Position numbers and translations under genes: made by a program
The notes under the pieces: generated by a model
The model's database searches: none
What the model was told of the DNA's origin: nothing
The model's input: the letters and a program-made list of their open reading frames with translations, nothing else
Source: Pocillopora verrucosa
Lineage: Eukaryota; Cnidaria; Anthozoa; Scleractinia; Pocilloporidae
Direction: 5' to 3'
DNA length: 64,000 nucleotides
Assembly (NCBI RefSeq): GCF_036669915.1
Contig: NC_089312.1
Location: forward strand, 30,847,830-30,911,829
Shown: positions 23,374 through 35,066 of the stretch, in pieces
Numbering within the stretch: position 1 is the first letter of the stretch
Layout of the letters: each line of letters starts with the position of its first letter

Positions 23374-26300
23374 ATGGACAGTGATGGTTTACCTATTGTA
23401 GGACCAAATGTCGATTACACCAAGGTACGTTCCTGTGTAAAAATTATTAGCTCATGCATTCTTATACTTTAAAATCAATAACTTTACTTTTCCGTGTGGT
23501 ACATAGGATTTTTTGTAGTTGAAAAAAGAAAACGTCCATTAAGAAAATGCTTTAATCTGGTCGTGTTCGGAAATGGCATTTTCTTGCTCAGGGGCATAAA
23601 TTAATTTCCAGTGTGGGTAACCGGAGTGTATACAGATCGTCTGCACAACAGAGTAGGGCAGACAATGAATTGACAGAAATCAGTGAAGCTAAGCCTGTGC
23701 TTCCTTGTCTCTTGTTCTGGTACAACTTGTTTGGGCTTTACCATAATCATTATATGATTCAAATGGTAAAATATTTTAAATGAAATGTGCGTAGTCCTGT
23801 TCAAATGTGAAATTGAATGAGTTATGTTTATTTGGTTCACAGGTTGGGCCTATAAACCACAAGAGAACTCTAGCATTCCTCAATCATTTTATTACTCATT
23901 CTGTTAGATTCCTGAACAGATTTTCATGTGTTTGTGAAGAGGTGAGTATCTATCACAAAAGTGAGTAATTAACTTTGTTGCAAAAATGTCTTCAAGCACA
24001 GGACCAAGGAAAAGGGTGTCTTTCTCCCTGAATAGGGGTGTCCCTTCAAAATAGGTGACGGATATAAGGATTATATGAACTTTTTTTCGGGACAAAAGTT
24101 TGTCTCCCCTGAATGGAGGTGTTCCCTGAATGGAGGTGTCCCCTGAATAGAAGTGTCTGAAGGGAGAGGTTCCACTGTATAAAGCAAGAACTGATTAAGA
24201 AATGGTGATTATAACTTAAGCAACTGAGAATATCAAATAATTGTTTGTACCTCATGTTTTTAATTACAGAAATTAGCAGATTTATCCAATAAGATCCAGA
24301 GAATTGAAATAATGATGAGCATTTTAGAAGCCAAGGTAGGACTCATTGCTGCATTTGCAATATTCGAAAAGTAGGAATTTAAAGTAGAGGTGTTATAAAA
24401 TGTTCAAAGCCTTGGAGAATCTTCAGGTCTTAGAAAAAAATTACTGGAATCCAATATGGACATAACCTGCTGACAAAATTTTGTCTCTAGGCTTATTATT
24501 TCAGTTTACCTAATAAATAAGTGAGAAGTACTCCTTCCTTTCCCTCGAAAAAGTTGCTTTGTTGTGTGTGTTACATCAAAAGTTTTATGTATCATCTTTT
24601 ATATTTTATGCTTTATATTTATCTAATTTTCATACAGATATTTTTGTTTTGTTGCCAAGTGTTTTATACATGAGCCTTGTTGCTTAGAATATTGGCCAAC
24701 CACTTCCCATGTCCTTGACAATAAATAAATTATTACATTACATTATGATCAAACCATGTTTTTTTTTATGAAAATACCAACCAAAAGCAACTTTGAAAAA
24801 GAGAAGTGGGTTAGGAAAGGTTTTATGCATACATTTGGAGTCAAAATAATTCTCCTTTAAGTGTACAGTAGTTTCCCAGAGAGTTTTGTCTACAAGTGAA
24901 TCTCTTTTAAATCATTGATCTTAACTGATTGGTTTTATTCTCAACCACTGGTCATGATGAGAAATAATTACACATCAATTTATCTTTTTCATTTGCATTG
25001 TAGTTAGCATCTATCCCAGGCCTTGAGGATGTAACAGTGTCAACACCTGCACCAAGTCAGCCTGACCAGGAAGCACCCGCTCCTGCTCCTGCTCCAGGCA
25101 TGGCTCCTCCTCCAGCTCCTGGTGCACCACAACCATCAGCAGAAGTATGTTAACCCTTTACACCCTAGAATCAGTATGCATTTTCTCCATAAAATTCTCT
25201 ATACATTTCCTAAGGTACTGACAAGGAGAATTTGTTTAACAATCAAGAGCTTCTTGAGTTGGTGTTCATTTCCTATATTCTCCTAACCTTAATGTGTGAT
25301 TGTGGGTTGTTATTATAAGAAGAAATTACATGCTAGTCAGTCTTAGAGATCAAAGGGTTGAGTTAACAAATAATAACAGCGTAATAGTGTAGCCTTAATA
25401 ATTAATAGTGGGATCTTGGTAGTGAAAGGGTTAAATGATACCCATACCTCAAACTTTTTAAGATATACCAGTAAGTCCCCCTTCTTATAATGAGGACTTT
25501 AAGAAAACCACGATGGCAACGGCAGTGAGAATGTAGCAAAATAAAAGCTATCTGCAGAACAGTAGCGAAACATGTACATTTTAAATTTTTGTACATTTCT
25601 TAGCTGTCCCATACAAATCTAAAACATGAAATTGCCAACTTTTACATCCTCTTAGCAAGGAAACCTCGACAGCAATTTGTTCATATTTTTACCTTGAACT
25701 CAACACTACATTCACATGTTATGCCAAAGTGAAGATGTTGTACTGTCAGAAACATTGAACGTATCTAGTTATCGGTGAAAGTCTTAGAGGAAAATAAATT
25801 ACATTTTTTCAGCAATGTTTTATCACAGGTCACCATAGTGACATCTTAAACTCCCTATTTATGCATCGGAATGCATGAGACATTTTCTCAATTGGTGGGT
25901 TTGTTGGACTCCTCATTATAATGCCCAGGTTCAAGTCCTGGTGGAGTCACAATCTTGTGTACTTTGGAAAATATTTTACTTGTGCTACCCAAAAGAACAA
26001 GTTTGTGTAGCTAAAGCAACTTTCTCCCCCAAGAGAAACTTTCTCTTGAGGAGAAGCCTTGCATGACATCCCAAAGAATGGCTAGGAAGCAGACTTAAGC
26101 CTTTAACTCCCAGAAGTGATTAACATAAAACTTCTCCCTACAATATCCATACATTCTTCAGCAAACAAGTAATGAGAATATTCAAACTTACCAGGTAGAA
26201 TCTGCTATCTTGATCTAGCACCAAGTTCTCATAACTAATTTACAAGGAAATGTGTAACAGCTACAGGGGAGAATTAACAATCAGATCTTGGGAGTTAAAG

Positions 26301-28549
26301 GGTTAAGGAACAGAGGATTGGCCCTGTGATGGACTGGAGGGCCATGTAGGGGGGGAGGTGAGGGGTGCTAATATTGCTGGTGAGTTAATGCAATAAAAGC
26401 ATGAAAACCTGGATGGCCCTTTTGGCCATTGAGTTGGCTTGACCAAGTTATCTTGATTATCCACACAGGCATCCCATCCACCCACCACAGAAGAACCAGG
26501 TAGGAATCAAAATATTGGCAACTTAGTTGGAGTATTTTTTGCTAAAAATTGTAAAACAAGAACTTTTAAATAGTTTATGATGTTTATCAATATCATGATA
26601 ATTAATTGTGCTGCTGTAAAAACAATGTGATAATTGCAAACTCTCAGTAGGGGAACACTGATATATTTCTAAGTTTTCTTTCTAAGGTGGTCAGGATGGG
26701 TTCATCTTCTGTATTAGAGAAATAGATTTGTCATAGTTTGATAATTCTTGAGATGTCAATAGCTAATAGACTTAGCATTTATGATTTAAAAAGAAATGTC
26801 CTGGTCCCTTTATCAGAATAGAAGGTTGGTCTCCTAATCTCAGCCAAATGGAGCTTGCACCAACCATTGAAACTATCCCCAAGTGTTATTCTCTGTTCAG
26901 CTAGCTCAATTCACTTACTACTTGTTTTATCCTTTTTTAATTTTCTATGAAATTTACTGATCAGCTCCAGAACCAGAGAAACCAGGTAGGCTCAGCAACG
27001 GATACAATTGCCATACTGTCAATTTACTTAAAAGAAAGGAAAGTGTACATTACAATTAGGCACTTTGCCTTAGAAAAAACTGGAAAAACTTTATTCAAAA
27101 TCCAATTTAACTAACTATAGACTGCTAAATTCAACACTTTTCAGGCTCAGCTGGACTGTATATAATATGCTTGACGAAGGGCTTATGCTCAAAACTTCTG
27201 TCAGTGTTAGAACCCCTAAAATTGTGAGGTGTCCTTGTTAAAAGATAACTTGGCATAAGGGATAAGCAACTCAGAACATTGTGACATGGTGCTTTTATGT
27301 GTCAACCACACAAATAAGTCTTTTTGATGTCACCAAAAAAAATGTTGAGGAAAACAACCAGTAGATCATTTATCTTTTCTTTTTTTCTGTTTTTTTAGCA
27401 ATGACTGTTTCCAAAGATCCTAGATATGCTAAATACTTTCAGATGGTTAAAGTGGTGAGTATTTTTCCATAATTAAAGGCAAAGGCAAAATTAGAGGAAG
27501 AAAATAAAATGCAAATGTTATGATAATTCTTACTGCGACTTGCTACTTTTGTCACATTCTAAAGACTGTATATAGTAGGTGCTTCTCTTTCAAATATACC
27601 CCTAATTTGGGACTCAGTAAACAATTAACACTTTGATTTGATGCTGACACCTCAATTGTGTACTGACAAATTACATGAAAGTTCAGGACACAGAAGCAAA
27701 CCCCAAAATCATGTACAAATGGCAGTTACTGTAGGGGATTTAGTTTTGTAAGAGTATGATTGGCATTTTCCTTGAAATGGGTCAACACTCCATCAATATT
27801 TCTCATGTGAACAGTTCTCTTAAGTTTCATAGTGAAATGGAGAGGATTCAAATAGAAATCTTAACCTGCTTTTTTATTCTTGTCTCAAATTGTCCCAAGG
27901 TTCCATCAGGCTTGTTTAATTCTCTTGATTAAGAGGGTGTAAATTCAGTATAAACTTGTGGGGGCACTTTTTCATTTTTTAGGGTGTCCCACTGATGGCA
28001 ATTGCACCCAAAATGCGAGCAGAGGGCCTTGACCCAAGTATGCTGGAGTAAGTATCATGAAAATCTTCCTTTTATTGTCCTCTCAGCCAGTTTTCAAAGT
28101 TTTTTTTTATTTTTGATTATTAACCATCACAAGCATTTCATACACACAAATGATTTACATGTTCTGCATACAGCATAGTAGGAGGTGGGGTGGGTGAGTG
28201 GAGGGGGTACTGGACTTGTATTCTGTCCTCCATCCTGCTACTCAATGGATTTTTGATTTGTTTATGGTTGCCCCATCTTCAACTCCTTAGCTGTGCTGTG
28301 TAAATAGCCAACTGGTCTGCCTCCTGCCAGTTGAGATTTTCTAGCACTTTGCAAAGTACTGTTTCTCTCTCTTTCATTTTGTATAGTGCTTAGAGGCTTG
28401 CAATAAGAGTTATATGATTCTTTTTTTTCATGGCATTGTTTTCCAGAAATCCTGATGCCCCAGCCCCAGATGGTGGCCCAGCACCAGCCCAGGAGGATGA
28501 CTCTGACTCAGAGATGTCATCAACGTCTTCCTTTAGTGATGACGATTGA
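23374..28549 (+). CDS. WASHC3: WASH complex subunit 3 (CCDC53), nine exons
   Basis: Exons: 23374-23424, 23843-23941, 24270-24335, 25004-25144, 26469-26499, 26965-26985, 27399-27454, 27983-28047 and 28447-28549. They join to 633 bases (210 aa) in consistent phase, against about 194 aa in human. The protein starts MDSDGLPIVGPNVDYTK, and the core HKRTLAFLNHFITHSVRFLN plus KLADLSNKIQRIE forms the conserved helical segment. The middle (SIPGLEDVTV and an Ala/Pro-rich linker coded by exons 4-6) is variable. The C-terminal block AKDPRYAKYFQMVKVGVPLM in the family appears here as SKDPRYAKYFQMVKVGVPLM, then EGLDPSMLENPDAPAPD, and the tail is acidic (DDSDSEMSSTSSFSDDD). WASHC3 is a core subunit of the WASH regulatory complex, which activates Arp2/3 on endosomes for cargo sorting. 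Exons 5 (31 nt) and 6 (21 nt) are micro-exons; exon 6 has two possible acceptors six bases apart. Confidence 0.93.
24109..24182 (-). mobile_element. Terminus of a DNA transposon with subterminal repeats, in WASHC3 intron 2
   Basis: Read on the minus strand, the sequence starts TACAGTGGAACCTCTCCCTT and then repeats a unit of about 18 bases (ACACCTCCATTCAGGG) three times. Further diverged units occur at 24015-24055. CAGTGGAACCTC is a common outer end of animal DNA transposons. A matching opposite end was not found nearby. Confidence 0.45.
25150..25434. mobile_element. TTAA-bordered MITE(s), in WASHC3 intron 4
   Basis: The sequence begins TTAACCCTTTACACCCTAGA directly after the exon 4 donor GTATG and ends TGGTAGTGAAAGGGTTAA at 25434, an imperfect inverted terminus. 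An internal CAAAGGGTTGAGTTAA at 25351-25366 suggests either two elements side by side or one with an inner repeat. TTAACCCTTT termini also occur at 26095-26306, 56175 onward, 62271-62488 and, in reverse, at 33950-33962, so this is a local family. TTAA borders point to piggyBac-type mobilisation. Confidence 0.55.
25870..26060 (+). repeat. tRNA-derived SINE, in WASHC3 intron 4
   Basis: CCCAGGTTCAAGTCCTGG holds a perfect Pol III B box (GGTTCAAGTCC at 25928-25938) in a paired T arm. Upstream, TTGGTGGGTTTGTTGGACTC could be a decayed A box and D arm. The tRNA cloverleaf is not complete, and the sequence continues into an unrelated body, so this is better read as a SINE than a tRNA gene. Confidence 0.4.
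26095..26306. mobile_element. TTAA-bordered MITE, in WASHC3 intron 4
   Basis: Left end TTAAGCCTTTAACTCCCAGA and right end TCTTGGGAGTTAAAGGGTTAA are inverted copies, each bordered by TTAA. The 212-bp element encodes nothing. A related copy in the opposite orientation lies at 62271-62488 in a CSTF3 intron. Confidence 0.65.
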
Positions 28550-31525
28550 TAGATGGTCATTGGATGAAATGCTTATGATCCCTGTGTACTACAGCCTAAA
28601 ATGAACCTTCAAACGATCTTAATACTTTGAAAGGGAAAATGTGAATTTTTATTTGCCAATAGTACTTTCAAGAACCAAATTAAGAATTTGTTTTTCATTG
28701 TGATGGATGCCAGCTGAAAAATATTCTCTTTCTTCCTACCTGACGCAATACATCACCAATCATGACTTTTTTCTATGTCTTTTGTTTCATTTTATCATTT
28801 CACTTTGTCCTCTGCCTGTTAAAGTCCATTTGACAAATAGATCCCATGTTTCTGTGAGTCAGTTTAGTAACAGACAATGTCAAAATGTGGTAAGGGGCAC
28901 ACAAGGTGCCGCTGAGCATGTCACTATTGTTCTCATTTTGGTATCTTCTGTGATCTATTACTGTACAGACAACAACAACATACCATCTACATTTGTTTTA
29001 CATGAAGAAAAAGCAACATGTTGTTTTTGTTGATATCTATTATGTGTCTGTCCTCCAACAGATCATAAGTAAGAACCAGTCAAAATTCCCGCATGATTCA
29101 GCTTATCATATAAATATGTACATTTTTGATAAAGCCTTTCCTTTGTTTGATTGTGCAATTACAAAGGTCTTTAGTATGTTTTCATTCTTTTTCACATCTT
29201 ATGTTATATCTTATATACAAGATATGATTTTAAAAATGTCCTTTACAGATCTTTGAGGCAATAGATAAAGAATGCAATGTGCCTGCTTCCAAAATTACAG
29301 TGTTGAATAAAATTTCTAAGTTAAAAGTCTACTTGAGTAGAATTTGTAGAAGCGTAGTGGGTATTACATGCAATTGATACCCCCTGAATTCTATAGTCAT
29401 CATCGTTAGAGTCTTTGTGTAGGTATTTTACAAACAAAGATATAATTATTTGTAAATATAAATTGATGCAAATTTTTACCAGCAATAAAGCTTGTCATGT
29501 CGATGAAGAATTAATGTTGTTTTCAAATTTGACACTGAAGAAGAGAATACTGTGTTAAAATCGCTTAATATTTAACTTCTTGTTCTCCCCGAGATGCACT
29601 CTCGATGCCCCATTTCTGATGAATACTGTTAACTGCCGCTTGCAAGCTTATAGACGGAGGTGCTTATACCCGAAAGGGTGGTGACTTTTAATCGGATGTA
29701 TTTTTCGTAAGGCTATAACTGGGAGAGGAGCTTGGAAGCGGTAGTTCGCGGTATGAGCACTAGTCGGAGTAAAAACTGTGAATTGCGTGGTGACAGAATG
29801 TCGTGAGTTAAGATTTACGCGCCTCTTTGACTTGTATCAACTATTTATGATAAGTTGAGGTTGGGCAGACAAATTCATTCTTAGGGGCTTTTCCCTTGAA
29901 GACAGGGAGACCTCCGTATCCCCCTTCAGTTCGAGGGAAAAGCCCTGGGAACTAGTTTAATGGGCTAGGGTTTCTCTTTGAGCCAAAGAAAGCAAATTGC
30001 CGAAACTTATTCCGGTTGTTAATGGCATTACTCAATTATTAGTATATCTAATCCTTCCTGGGTGCGCGGGCGGGCGCGCGTCCATCTCACTGCTATCATT
30101 CCGGTTCTAACTTAATTAGAGTTTCTCGACAGTTTGTAAGTACTCTTTTGAACTTCTTAGCGGAGAAAGGAAATGCGTGAGTTACGCGTCCAAACCTCCA
30201 GGCCATTCGTGAAAAGAGCTTAGTAATAATTCCTCAATCAATATTCATTACTGACGCGCTTTTACATTTCACTCCAGCCTTTTCAAGCACGCTCAAATTA
30301 ACATCTTGCGGTTGACGTTGCGAAATGAACTTGAGAATAATGACCGTCACTCTGATTGGCTGAAGTCTGCATCTAACAGCCAGTTGCCACATAAATTATA
30401 TGCAACTAGACTAATGATTAATTGAACTCATCAACATACATCTTGGTAGCGGTAGAAACTTGCAAAGCTGTGATGCGTTTATTCATGTATATCATTCCAC
30501 AACGTCGAAACTAATGGTACTCGCGATGATTTAAGTTTGCTCAATGCGTAAAATAATTCCTTGCCTCGATAAGGGAAGCCATTCAAATGGTTCTAAGTAC
30601 ACCTGAGCCGGTAACGCAGTTGTATTTTGAGCCTGAAATCCGTTACCTTTCAATAATAATTGATCTTACAAATTAAATATTTTTTTTTTTTCATCCTCTA
30701 TTGCCCACTTCTAGTACCCCTTTGAAGTGTGGGCATGAGAAATGATCCTTTCCATTGCAACCTAAGGTTTTAGTTCTTGCTGTTTCTAAAAATATCGACT
30801 TCGGTAATACCCTTGGTGCACGATTTGGGCTGCGGGTGGTACTAATAAAGCCGACATACGAATTATTTACTTTAAAAATATATATTAAGGTGATATTCCA
30901 GAAATATCTTCCACTCTTTCAATAACCATTGCCTTACAAAGGTGTTGGAATATTTGAGCAAAAACTCTGAACCCACTTGCATAGTTGAATAAAGCTCTGG
31001 GTGTTTGCTTTTGTCTGAAATTTTCTTACGAAATTTGAATTTAAAACAAACTGTTACGACAATAACTTAATAAATTATGCAAAAACGTTATGTTCATCCT
31101 TATTGAAACAATAGCACTGGTACAACTTCTTGACTATAACTGTTCCTTGTAACAACATTGGGTGTATTTGAATGTCTCAAAGAACTTCTTGACAATTAGG
31201 AACTATTTCACGCAAAATTTTCATCCCTTTGCAGTTAGGGGCACCACTTTGCTCACAGGACCAAAATATATCGACATCTGAAACTGCTTTTAATTATTTA
31301 TAACGACTTACGTAAAGCTAATATTGAATTATCAGGTATGTGGAAGTTGTTTTGATATCCGTTCAAACTCACGCAGTGTTCTGCTAACAAAAGTGAAAAT
31401 TACTGTTTGATGTATTGCCCAGAAAGTTCTTAGCAACATAGCAAGGTGATGTTACCATCTCGACACATCACTAGCCTTTCTTCTGTAAAGGTTAGAGAAT
31501 CTCGACTGCAATAATTCCTTCCACG
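28550..31525. other. WASHC3 3' UTR and intergenic DNA
   Basis: After the polyadenylation signals near 29306-29489 there is about 2 kb without a coherent open frame. A short GC-rich stretch (GCGCGGGCGGGCGCGCG) lies at 30064-30080. The 5' UTR and promoter of the gene at 31526 should be in the right part; no motif decides its start. Confidence 0.35.
29306..29489 (+). terminator. Candidate polyadenylation signals of WASHC3
   Basis: AATAAA occurs at 29306-29311 and 29484-29489, giving a 3' UTR of about 0.75-0.95 kb. The open frames at 28707-29256 lie inside this UTR and look accidental. Confidence 0.45.
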
Positions 31526-33235
31526 ATGTCAAGGAAGAAAACAACTGCAAAAAAGCCCGGAATCATTCAACAACGAAACTTCCAACAGCAATTGAAAACT
31601 GTTAAAAGTTTAGTCGAGGACATCGCTGATTCAGAACATCCTGAGGATCACGAGATTAAATTGAAAATCAAGGAGAAAACTGATCAAGGCTCTCCATCCT
31701 TTACTCAAAACTTCACACGAAACCGGGGACGAGAAAATACGTCAAAAACTCAGTCAGGCACTTCTTCTTCTGACGCATTCTTCGATAATAATGGTTTTTT
31801 TAACGGATTTGACAGCGACTCGGAGAGCGAAGACAGTGGGGAAGATTGCGTTGAACAACAAACCGAGACTCGTGAATTAACAGAAGTCGAGAGACTCGAA
31901 GAGGTTCAGACAGACTTGGAGGAAAAAATAAAACAAACTAAGGAACTGCTCCAGAAAACAGACCGAACGAGAAATCAAAGAATGCATGGCCAACAGAAGT
32001 TGAGGCGACTTGAGCTAAAAGTTGAAAAGTTGGAGCAGCGTCTGGAAAAGGAGAGAGCAGGAAAAACTCGATGGACTTTTGTGCGCAAGAACGTAAGAAA
32101 GCCTAGGGTTGGATTTCACAGCAGCGATTTGTTAAATCGTAAGGTTCCACTGGCCGAACTGTTAGTAGCTTCATCAGAAAGCCGACCTCATCTGGCCGAT
32201 GTTGTTCTCCAAGAGATGCATCGCGATGTTGCTGGTCAAAATCAAGTCGACGATGACCCCTCACCAAAGCCGAAAAAGCTTTTCAAATCGAAAGAACTCC
32301 ATGAATTTGAGAAAAGTCTTCAAGAAGACGACTCCCAACAGCACAAGAAATTGACAGAATGTACAACCGATGACTTGTCGCCGGTTGAGGCAGCCAAACA
32401 GGGACTGAAACAAGACGAGAATGAAGAAGAATCTTTGGAAAGCTTCAACATAGAGCAACTAAAAGATCGAAAAGAGATGGATAAGGGATGGCTTCGAATC
32501 AGTGACAGGCCTGACGGTTTCATAAAGAAGATTCAAGATGTGTCAGAGACAAAGCAGTCCAAGCAGGCTTGGGTTAGCATCAATGACCAAGGAAGTCAAA
32601 TGTTTGCGAGGAAAGTGTTCCGGGCTCAGGTGAATGGTGACTCATTCCTCGCGCGTTCATTGGACGGGAGAAGAAACACGCTTAGCAATCGCGGAAAAAC
32701 ATTGAACGTTGATAAAAGAATGTCTGTTTGTGGTTCCGGAGAGACTCGTATCAACAGTAAAGACAAAAACACAGTCAAACGTGCCGGACGATCATCATCT
32801 GCGCAGTCCCAGCGAAAAGCGATGGTGGTGAAAATGGACACCGTTACTGGGACGAATACTTTTCTGCCCCCGATTCCAAAGTCTGAAGCGAAGAAACGCC
32901 CAAAAGACGAACAAGTGGAAAAAGTAAAAGATGAAAACGACAGTGAGCAACAGAAAGAAAAGATAATACTGATTCCTAATCGAAGGCGACTGGCCAGAAG
33001 AAGAATCCAGATTTACCTAAAACAGCTGGAATTTGTCAAGTCACACAAACTAGACGAAAAGGAGGTTGTAGAGAATATAGCATCCTCAGTCGAGGACTAC
33101 CACGGCGGCAAATCAAAAGAAGGAAAGAAGGAACATGACGCAAAAACAACTCCACGGAAAACTTTGTATTTAATTGGAGCATTGTCAAAAAATCACCTTT
33201 ACCCTCCCACAGCGCTGCCGAATGATCTATTATAA
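31526..33235 (+). CDS. Intronless coiled-coil protein of unknown function (569 aa)
   Basis: A single open frame begins at an ATG preceded by CCACG and runs 569 codons to TAA. I do not recognise the family. It is highly charged. The N-terminus is basic (MSRKKTTAKKPG); residues 97-107 are an acidic run (SDSESEDSGED); residues about 118-177 form a coiled coil rich in Glu, Lys, Leu and Arg (LEEKIKQTKELLQ, LRRLELKVEKLEQRLEKE). The middle is Ser/Asp/Lys-rich and probably disordered, and near the C-terminus there is an Arg-rich helix (RRRLARRRIQIYLKQLEF). There are no signal peptide or membrane segments. The length and lack of stops argue for a real gene. A single large exon among intron-rich neighbours could mean a retrocopy or a young lineage-specific gene. 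A nuclear or cytoskeletal role is possible but not shown. Confidence 0.7.
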   Translation: MSRKKTTAKKPGIIQQRNFQQQLKTVKSLVEDIADSEHPEDHEIKLKIKEKTDQGSPSFTQNFTRNRGRENTSKTQSGTSSSDAFFDNNGFFNGFDSDSESEDSGEDCVEQQTETRELTEVERLEEVQTDLEEKIKQTKELLQKTDRTRNQRMHGQQKLRRLELKVEKLEQRLEKERAGKTRWTFVRKNVRKPRVGFHSSDLLNRKVPLAELLVASSESRPHLADVVLQEMHRDVAGQNQVDDDPSPKPKKLFKSKELHEFEKSLQEDDSQQHKKLTECTTDDLSPVEAAKQGLKQDENEEESLESFNIEQLKDRKEMDKGWLRISDRPDGFIKKIQDVSETKQSKQAWVSINDQGSQMFARKVFRAQVNGDSFLARSLDGRRNTLSNRGKTLNVDKRMSVCGSGETRINSKDKNTVKRAGRSSSAQSQRKAMVVKMDTVTGTNTFLPPIPKSEAKKRPKDEQVEKVKDENDSEQQKEKIILIPNRRRLARRRIQIYLKQLEFVKSHKLDEKEVVENIASSVEDYHGGKSKEGKKEHDAKTTPRKTLYLIGALSKNHLYPPTALPNDLL

Positions 33236-35066
33236 TGTTAGATTGCTACAGTAAATATCAATTTGAGTGTCGAAAGAAATCCGGATTTGCTTTGGTTTCG
33301 CTGTGCTGCAAGTATTAACTGGTCCAGACTTGCGCCACTTTTTCAAACAATCAGATGCAAAACTAAAACCAATCGCGACTTGGTCGCCCGCGTTTTCCCG
33401 CGCTTAAGGCAATTTGGTTGCTGTCACTATGAGCTCTCATTGGCTCTTAAAACAAATTAGAGCTCCTTTTTCCTTTGTTATGATTGGCTCTTGTGATTGC
33501 CTTGGTTTTGATTTTATGGCACTTCGATTAATACGGAGGAATGCAACCTTCGATCCAAATGATGACGGTCTTCAGCACAACCGTAAAATTGTCGATACAA
33601 ATGTGACAGCGAACGTCTTAAAGCATTGTTGTAGGTAGCTTTTATACAACTCTTTCAAAATAATCATACATTGAGCCAGCGACAAAATTTTCCAGGGGTA
33701 TCGTTGCAGCTAAAATGAGCGTTTGTATTCCAATTCCCGACGATTTGCAAAGGAACTGATTTCTGATCACAACCCTTAAATCTCTTATGGTGAAGAGCAT
33801 CACTGTGGTTTTCCTAATGAATCAAACTTAAGGCTCTTGAAAATAAGGAAATGGTCAAAAACTTAAAAAAACTCCTGATTTTTTCTAAATTCTCCTTGTC
33901 AGTGCTATAGGAAGTGTATAAAGAACTGTATGGAGAATATACATGCTGGGTGTAAAGGGTTTAACGCGCTATATGCATTTTGAATATATCATTCATGTCA
34001 AGCCGAGGTTTTGCGTTTTATTTGATAAGAACTAAGCGTGCAACTTCACTCGAATCTGTACTGTGTACATGTAACTATGTACATGTGTCATGATGGTCGT
34101 TGGAAAGCACTTGGATTAAGAGATCGATTGTGTTACGTTAGCGAACTCAGGATCCAGTTTTCCAAAAGTTGAACTAGCCGCGAAATGCTGTTTGTAAATT
34201 TTCTCTTTAAAATTGCATTTTTAGAGATGCGTGGTACAAATTACGAAGAATAGTCAGTCTTCTATGAGAAATACAGATCTTCCCACTGCAAAAACCCGGT
34301 AAATCTTATTTTGCATCTTGAAGGTATAACGAAAGCCAATTCCACTTTCGGTTTGCTTTACCCAAATCACTTACAAAACTTTTGCCTAGACACTCTTTAT
34401 TTACGTTCTATCAGAGAATGACATAACGAAAATGATAAATTTAAGATTCAGGTGTTTTAACAAGTGGAATTTGTGATCAATTATGTTTCTCTGTTGCCGA
34501 CGTCATCAGTTAAGGGAAATGTTCGTTGCAATCAGTTTGTGCGTGTGTGTACCCACTCAGTTTCACTGTAAGCCCAACATAATGCACTAATTAATTGAAA
34601 ACTTCGAAACCTTGAACACAGTAGTGTCGGAAGTACACGAATTATCAATCTTAGCAAATTAACGGGAGTCGATCATTGATATACATATCACGTCACCTAG
34701 CACGTTCCAAATACTCGACATTAAGATCTGTCCTTCATGAGAAATACCAATCCCAAAATTGACTCTTCCCAGACAAAATTAACCCCTTTATTGGTAAAAA
34801 TTTTGCCGTAGAAAAATATAAGTTTGAAAGTTTTTATACCCTTTCTTGACTATGAGGACCGTGCATGTCATTCTAGTGATATTTCCCAAACCTTATCTCT
34901 TGACCTTCACTTCACCGACTAATCCTAAAAAATTGTGATAAAAATTGTCTTTTGCTGACACGCATTGTTGAAATGTGTTATACAGAGGTTATGTTTCGTG
35001 AGCTAATTGCTAGATATGAAACTAATGGATGAGTTGGAAATCCAAGGAAAAAGTTCTCTATTAGCA
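33236..35066. other. Intergenic DNA between convergent genes
   Basis: No coherent exon was seen. ATTGG motifs near 33437 and 33482 are noted. A reversed end of the TTAACCCTTT family (GGGTGTAAAGGGTTTAA) lies at about 33949-33964. AATAAA on the minus strand at 34787-34792 could end the left CPQ transcript. Confidence 0.35.

Noticed and set aside
25875-26066. A functional tRNA gene at the GGTTCAAGTCC B box
   Set aside because: The acceptor, D and anticodon arms do not pair properly; it fits a SINE better.
28707-29256. Two overlapping plus-strand frames after WASHC3
   Set aside because: They lie in the 3' UTR before the AATAAA signals, are AT-rich and show no domain.
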